Assembly: GCA_021813585.1 (NCBI GenBank)
Contig: JAKAJV010000079.1
Location: 1-40,191 of the forward strand
Direction of reading: 5' to 3'
DNA length: 40,191 bases
Source of the DNA: Bacteroidota bacterium
GTDB lineage: Bacteria; Bacteroidota; Ignavibacteria; Ignavibacteriales; Ignavibacteriaceae
The position numbers and the translations under genes were made by a program. Shown here in pieces: positions 36,399 through 40,191 of this stretch. The stretch's first letter is position 1. Every line of letters starts with the position of its first letter. Below the pieces are notes generated by a model. That model saw only the letters and a list, made by a program, of their open reading frames with translations. It did not search any database and had not been told where the DNA came from.

Positions 36399-36604
36399 AT
36401 TTCGATGCGCCTCCTAAAGGCATCTACTCAATCACGTTGCTTACAACCACAGGTCATCGAGTGTTCCGAGTGAAACGAGGAACGTATCGAGATGACCGAC
36501 GGTGATTTCGATACGTCGTCTAAAGGCATCTACTCAATCACGTTGCTTACAACCACAGGTCATCGAGTGTTCCGAGTGAAACGAGGAACGTATCGAGATG
36601 ACCG
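36399..36604 (+). repeat. Tandem pair of the 106-bp repeat, downstream of the GIY-YIG gene
   Basis: Two further units begin with ATTTCGATGCG at 36399 and ATTTCGATACG at 36505, again 106 bases apart and in the same orientation as the upstream pair. Their 46-base hairpins (36452-36497 and 36558-36603) are identical to the upstream ones, while the linker arms differ by a few bases. The gene is therefore flanked by direct repeats. The remaining 36605-36913 has no gene; it holds a 7-bp hairpin at 36782-36800 (ATTGTTG/CAACAAT) and a short repeated GGAAGATG. Confidence 0.92.
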
Positions 36605-36913
36605 GAAACAGCAGATAGAAAAATATCTTAGTTAACCCGGATAATCACATAGCGCGGTAAGACACAATGGAAGATGTTTGATGGATGATGGAAGATGTAA
36701 AAAAGATTAAAATATCTTGACATAAAAGACAAGGATTTAAGTGCCAATACTATAATGGTGTCTTCAGTCTGCGCGAATACAATTGTTGACCTGCAACAAT
36801 CTAATACTGCCCAATTGAATGACCCGTCTTCGCTTTCAGCTGCGCCGGGCAGGCAATTAAATGAAAACTGAATGACTGCTTAAAAATTAGGAGAGCAACG
36901 ATAAACTTATCAT

Positions 36914-38206
36914 CTATAATTCAATAAACTTATCCTGGTAAAACATCTTTTTATTATTCACAACCGCAACTGCCCTTCCGGTAAGCAGACGCTTATCGAA
37001 CGGCGAGTTCTTGGATTTGCTTTTCGAGCGCGAAAGGTCTACTGTCCATATTTCATTTAAATCGAGTATCGTAATGTTGGCCTGCTGCCTGGCTTCAAAA
37101 GTAGGAACAGGAAGATCTAAAACTTTCCTCGGATTTATTGCCATCTTATTTACTACTTCTTCAAGAGTTAAAATATTTTTATGAAGCAGCTCTGTAAGCG
37201 CAAGCCCTATTTCGGTCTCAAGTCCGGTAATGCCGTTGGGTGCGTGTTCAAACTCCGCCTCTTTTTCTTCAGCGGAGTGCGGGGCGTGGTCGCTGGCAAT
37301 ACAATCAATCGTACCGTCCTTTAATCCTTTAAGAATTTCCTCAACATCTTCTTTCGTACGCAGCGGCGGATTCATCTTTGTGTTTGTATCATACGTTTTA
37401 ACAGCATCATCTGTAAGTGCAAAATGGTGGGGCGTTACTTCCGCGGTAACTTTAAGACCTTTTGCTTTAGCCTCTCTAACCATCTCCACCGACTTACGCG
37501 TGCTGATATGCGCAATATGAATTCTGCCGCCCGTATATTCGGACAGGAGAATATCCCTCATTACAATTAAATCTTCCGCAACCGACGGAATTGGCGGTAA
37601 GCCGAGCATAGTTGAATTTAATCCTTCATTCATTGAGCCGCCGGCAATCGACTCATCCTCGCAGTGCTCGATAACCGGAAGATTGTACATCCGGGAATAT
37701 TCCAATGCACGCTTCAATATTCCCGCAGTCTTAATAGCAGCTCCGTCGTCAGAAAAGCCTACTACGCCGGCTTCATGCAGTTCAGCCATAGGGGAAATAA
37801 TCTCGCCTTTCCTGCCCACGGTAGCCGCTGCAATAACTTTCACCTCAACCAGATGGTTATTAGCCTGCTTCTTAACAAATTCCACAACTTCCGCCGAATC
37901 GATGGCCGGCTCTGTATTAGGCATGCATGCAATGCCTGTAAATCCGCCGCTAGCCGCTGCGTTGCAGCCGGATACTACAGTTTCTTCGTCTTCCCTTCCT
38001 GGCTCTCTTAAATGAACGTGCATATCAAAGAATCCCGGGACGGCAACCTTGCCTGTAAAATCATAAACTTCCGCATCCGCATATTTTTTTTCTGATAGAC
38101 TTCCGGTTTCGGTAATAACTCCGTCTTCAATAAGTATGTCCGTATTCTTCTTATTTAATTTTTGAGCCGGATGAAATACATCGATATTTTTTAAGATTAC
38201 TTTCAT
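36914..38206 (-). CDS. pyrC: Dihydroorotase
   Basis: A 430-residue class I dihydroorotase. It closes carbamoyl-aspartate to dihydroorotate, step three of pyrimidine synthesis. The metal motif DMHVHLREPG is at 61-70, followed by GFTGIACMPNTEP and a FSDDGAAI segment, with later His ligands in VIEHCED and IHIAHISTRKSVE. The catalytic ASDHAPHSAEEK and the closing HAPNGITGLETEIGLALT confirm the family and activity. AGGAA precedes the ATG. It begins 11 bases after the pyrB stop and is the last gene of the pyrRBC operon, so it should fall under the leader control upstream of pyrR. There is no visible terminator of high quality after it. Confidence 0.95.
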   Translation of the reverse strand: MKVILKNIDVFHPAQKLNKKNTDILIEDGVITETGSLSEKKYADAEVYDFTGKVAVPGFFDMHVHLREPGREDEETVVSGCNAAASGGFTGIACMPNTEPAIDSAEVVEFVKKQANNHLVEVKVIAAATVGRKGEIISPMAELHEAGVVGFSDDGAAIKTAGILKRALEYSRMYNLPVIEHCEDESIAGGSMNEGLNSTMLGLPPIPSVAEDLIVMRDILLSEYTGGRIHIAHISTRKSVEMVREAKAKGLKVTAEVTPHHFALTDDAVKTYDTNTKMNPPLRTKEDVEEILKGLKDGTIDCIASDHAPHSAEEKEAEFEHAPNGITGLETEIGLALTELLHKNILTLEEVVNKMAINPRKVLDLPVPTFEARQQANITILDLNEIWTVDLSRSKSKSKNSPFDKRLLTGRAVAVVNNKKMFYQDKFIEL

Positions 38207-38217
38207 TTAAGTTCCTG

Positions 38218-39138
38218 CTATTTTAAAGTTCCTAATAGATATAACACTGCCATTCTTATTGCCACACCGTTTGTTACCTGGCGTAAAATAATCTGGTTCA
38301 ATCCGTCCGCTACGCCAGATGAAAGTTCTACACCTCTGTTAATCGGTCCGGGATGCAGAATAAGGATATCCTTGCCGTTCTTCTCCAGGCGTTCTTCGGT
38401 TATGCCGAAATACTTTGCATACTCCCTAATCGAAGGGAAGTATTCCCGTGCTTTTCTTTCGATCTGAATGCGGAGGACATTAAGTGCATCATTTTCCTGT
38501 ATGGCCTCATCGATATTATGAATTACCTTTACTCCGAGTTCTTCAATAAACCTGGGAATCATAGTAAGCGGACCGCAAACAGAAACTTCCGCCCCCATGG
38601 TTTTTAATCCGTAAATATTCGAAAGTGCAACGCGGCTGTGTGCAATATCCCCGACTATACAAACTTTGAGTCCCTCAATCTTTCTGAGCTTCTCCCTTAT
38701 CGAATACATATCGAGCAGTCCCTGTGTCGGATGCTCGTGTATGCCGTCTCCTGCGTTAATAATATTTGCGTCGCAAATTTGAGTAAGAAATAATGGTGCG
38801 CCTGCAGCCGAGTGCCTTACTACAACCATATCTACTTTCATTGCTTCGATGTTTCTCATCGTATCCTTGAAAGTCTCACCCTTACTTACGCTGCTTGTAG
38901 AAACCGAGAAATTTACCGCATCGGCAGACAATCTTTTTTCAGCGAGCTCAAATGAAATCCTCGTTCTGGTTGAATTTTCATAAAACAGATTTACAATTGT
39001 TTTGCCTTGCAGCGTGGGAACCTTTTTTATGGGTCTCTCCAACACTTCTCTAAAGGTTGTGGCAGTATCTAAAATTAATTGAATGTCCTCTTTGGAAACT
39101 CCTTGCAGTCCTAATAAATGTCTACTCTTAAGCGGCAT
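38218..39138 (-). CDS. pyrB: Aspartate carbamoyltransferase catalytic subunit
   Basis: A 306-residue catalytic chain, normal for PyrB. It condenses carbamoyl phosphate and aspartate, the first committed pyrimidine step. The carbamoyl-phosphate site STRTR is at 56-60, HPTQG at 136-140 and the aspartate-side motif HPGPINRG at 262-269; Arg108 and His109 follow VVV in the phosphate-binding strand. It lies 18 bases after pyrR and 11 before pyrC. No pyrI regulatory chain is in the window, which agrees with RNA-level control by PyrR. Confidence 0.96.
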   Translation of the reverse strand: MPLKSRHLLGLQGVSKEDIQLILDTATTFREVLERPIKKVPTLQGKTIVNLFYENSTRTRISFELAEKRLSADAVNFSVSTSSVSKGETFKDTMRNIEAMKVDMVVVRHSAAGAPLFLTQICDANIINAGDGIHEHPTQGLLDMYSIREKLRKIEGLKVCIVGDIAHSRVALSNIYGLKTMGAEVSVCGPLTMIPRFIEELGVKVIHNIDEAIQENDALNVLRIQIERKAREYFPSIREYAKYFGITEERLEKNGKDILILHPGPINRGVELSSGVADGLNQIILRQVTNGVAIRMAVLYLLGTLK

Positions 39139-39156
39139 AAAAAATCTCTTTAAATT

Positions 39157-39702
39157 TTAATCTTCTTTTACATTAACTAAATAAATGGCGTCCTCGCCGT
39201 CAAATTCTTCCATCTTTACTTTTATTTCCTCATTCTGCGAGGTAGGAATATTTTTGCCTACATAATCCGCTCTTATTGGGAGTTCTCTGTGTCCCCTGTC
39301 TATCAATACAAAAAGCTGAATAGAATTCGGCCGTCCCATATCCATAATTGCATTTAAAGCAGAGCGGACAGTCCTTCCGGTATAGAGGACATCATCAATT
39401 AGAATTATGTCCTTGCCGTTAATATCAAAAGTAATATTCGATACCGATACCTCCGGCTGTTTTAAGCGCGTCCGAAAATCATCCCGGTACAATGTAACAT
39501 CAAGTACGCCGAAAGGCAGTTCGATATTTTCAATATCTTTAATTTTTTGGAAAATTTTTTTAGCAAGGAATTCACCGCGGGTTCGCATTCCCATTAAAAC
39601 TAGATTATTCGAACCTTTGTTCCTCTCCAAAATTTCATGCGCAATTCTGGTTAAAATTCTGTTAAGCCCCTGGCTGTCTACTATTTTTGATTTTATGTCC
39701 AT
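39157..39702 (-). CDS. pyrR: PyrR: pyrimidine operon regulator / uracil phosphoribosyltransferase
   Basis: A 181-residue PRPP-type phosphoribosyltransferase of PyrR length. The PRPP-binding loop IILIDDVLYTGRT is at 99-111, and MRTRGEFLAKKI at about 39-50 matches the PyrR N-terminal signature. PyrR binds pyrimidine-operon leader RNA when UMP is high and in some species also makes UMP from uracil. The ATG has a strong GGAGG at about twelve bases. That ribosome site lies inside the 3' arm of the leader terminator (39705-39738), so folding would block both elongation and initiation. Confidence 0.95.
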   Translation of the reverse strand: MDIKSKIVDSQGLNRILTRIAHEILERNKGSNNLVLMGMRTRGEFLAKKIFQKIKDIENIELPFGVLDVTLYRDDFRTRLKQPEVSVSNITFDINGKDIILIDDVLYTGRTVRSALNAIMDMGRPNSIQLFVLIDRGHRELPIRADYVGKNIPTSQNEEIKVKMEEFDGEDAIYLVNVKED

Positions 39703-39704
39703 AT

Positions 39705-39738
39705 AAAAAAAATCCTCCTTGACCCTTTGTCTTGGAGG
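39705..39738 (-). terminator. Attenuator hairpin in the pyrR leader, overlapping the ribosome site
   Basis: On the minus strand CCTCC (39738-39734) pairs with GGAGG (39718-39714). An AA/AA internal mismatch and GAC/GTC continue the stem, and A plus eight T residues (39712-39705) follow. It lies immediately before the pyrR ATG. The GGAGG arm is also the pyrR Shine-Dalgarno sequence, so the same hairpin can act by termination or by sequestering the ribosome site. Confidence 0.8.
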
Positions 39739-39776
39739 TTCGCTATTTTATTTATAATTATTTTTTCCATTTTCCT

Positions 39777-39794
39777 TATCCACCTCTCTGGATA
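39777..39794 (-). promoter_or_regulatory. PyrR-binding RNA hairpin in the pyr leader
   Basis: The minus strand reads TATCC-AGAGAGGT-GGATA, a 5-bp stem with the purine-rich loop. UCCAGAGAGG matches the consensus PyrR-binding loop known from Bacillus leaders (ARUCCNGNGAGGYU). It lies about 40 bases upstream of the terminator hairpin, the expected place for an anti-antiterminator. Function in this organism is inferred. Confidence 0.82.
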
Positions 39795-39826
39795 GACTTA
39801 AAGGTTATATTAAATTTTACGGAGCT

Positions 39827-39855
39827 AACATAAATTAATCTGATCAAAAAGTAAA
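39827..39855 (-). promoter_or_regulatory. Possible promoter of the pyrRBC operon
   Basis: On the minus strand TTTACT (39855-39850) and TATGTT (39832-39827) are spaced by 17 bases. The distance to the PyrR hairpin leaves a leader of about 25 bases before it. Both hexamers match the sigma-70 consensus at four of six positions, so support is modest. Confidence 0.35.
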
Positions 39856-39860
39856 GAAAG

Positions 39861-39880
39861 TTTTTATTCCGGAATAAAAA
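39861..39880. promoter_or_regulatory. Perfect 20-bp palindrome just upstream of the pyr promoter region
   Basis: TTTTTATTCCGGAATAAAAA is a perfect 20-base dyad. It lies about five bases upstream of the proposed -35 box of pyrR. Its shape and place suit a dimeric DNA-binding regulator; it has no loop, so it is a poor RNA hairpin. Otherwise 39881-39990 is AT-rich with nothing recognised. Confidence 0.45.
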
Positions 39881-39990
39881 TTTAAAATGCAATTGATTAT
39901 ATTCCATCACTTTTTGGAATTTTAACACAAAGGATATATTTTAGCATCCTAAAATTGTTCATTAATAACAGATTTTAAAAATAGATTTTT

Positions 39991-40080
39991 CGGGGAGTGT
40001 AGCCCCGATATAATCGGGATAGACTCCGCCCGGTTAGCGCGTCCCGATTCGATCAGGAAGGTCTCCGGTTCGAATCTTTG
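39991..40080 (+). repeat. tRNA-like repeat interrupted by palindromes, copy 1
   Basis: The order CGGGG.GTGTAGC, then CCCGGTTAGCGCG, then AGGTCTCCGGTTCGAATC matches the acceptor 5' side, D-arm and T-arm of a bacterial tRNA. Between the first two blocks lie about 20 extra bases containing the hairpin CCCGAT-ATA-ATCGGG (40004-40018). The anticodon-arm position holds a similar near-palindrome at 40042-40058 (TCCCGAT-TCG-ATCAGGA). The T-stem 3' strand and acceptor 3' strand are not complementary to their 5' partners. It is therefore a degenerate tRNA-derived repeat rather than a working tRNA gene. Confidence 0.7.
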
Positions 40081-40132
40081 TTTCTATAGTTCTTTTTATA
40101 ATTTATTCATTTATCCAAGAAGTTTTAATCTT

Positions 40133-40191
40133 CGGGGTGTAGCCCCGATATAATCGGGATAGACTCCGCCCGGTTAGCGCGTCCCGATTCG
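40133..40191 (+). repeat. tRNA-like repeat, copy 2 (cut by window edge)
   Basis: From 40137 to the window end, 55 bases are identical to 39997-40051, giving a period of 140. The first block reads CGGGGTGTAG, one base shorter than copy 1 and closer to a real tRNA 5' end. The T-arm part, if present, lies outside the window. Confidence 0.8.

Noticed and set aside
35736-36604. CRISPR-like array of 46-bp repeats
   Set aside because: The material between hairpins is itself repeated, there are only two units per block, and no cas gene is near. It is a tandem repeat family.
36782-36800. Terminator for the pyr operon
   Set aside because: The 7-bp hairpin lacks a following T-tract on the minus strand.
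39991-40080. Functional tRNA gene with TCG (Arg) anticodon
   Set aside because: The T-stem and acceptor 3' strands are not complementary to their partners and an extra block breaks the D-arm region, so a working tRNA is unlikely.

Overview
The window looks like chromosome from a Bacteroidota/Chlorobiota-group bacterium, most plausibly an Ignavibacteria-type lineage. It is AT-rich. Its gene families fit that group: a GldA/GldF/GldG-like ABC module, a type IX secretion plug (DUF5103-like) protein, a Bacteroidota-style LptD, a YtxJ bacilliredoxin, a DUF4783 protein, an SpmA-SpmB fusion and many short SPII lipoproteins. This placement is inferred from gene families only; no marker gene was compared.

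Layout, left to right. 1-116 is one copy of a short inverted-repeat element, and a nearly identical inverted copy lies at 7563-7705. Between them are a minus-strand ABC operon (ATPase, permease, GldG-like protein, DUF4340-like protein), nagA, a plus-strand APC permease and a convergent ytxJ. 7777-11818 is a minus-strand run of ROK sugar kinase, LptD-like protein and NYN-domain nuclease. 12107-15915 is a tightly packed minus-strand run: secreted hypothetical, 79-aa protein, DUF5103-like plug protein, Gfo/Idh/MocA oxidoreductase and LEA14-like lipoprotein. 16104-18599 carries an M28 peptidase and a DUF6263-like protein, closed by a strong terminator. 18656-26370 is minus-strand housekeeping and metabolism: phosphoesterase, CoA-transferase, alanine dehydrogenase, 2-hydroxyacid dehydrogenase, SpmAB fusion, cell-wall amidase and FMN-binding protein. 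26621-34581 is a run of a DUF4783 protein, a giant NtrY-like histidine kinase and an AddA-like helicase-nuclease. 34679-35491 is a fibronectin type III lipoprotein.

35736-36604 is the most unusual part. A small GIY-YIG nuclease gene is bracketed by two tandem pairs of a 106-bp repeat. A reverse-oriented palindrome of the same family sits in frame inside the nuclease gene. This is the best candidate here for an undescribed selfish-repeat/nuclease relationship.

36914-39702 is a pyrR-pyrB-pyrC operon. Its leader carries a recognisable PyrR-binding hairpin followed by a terminator whose 3' arm contains the pyrR Shine-Dalgarno sequence. The window ends in a direct repeat of a tRNA-like sequence that appears to be interrupted by CCCGAT-type palindromes.
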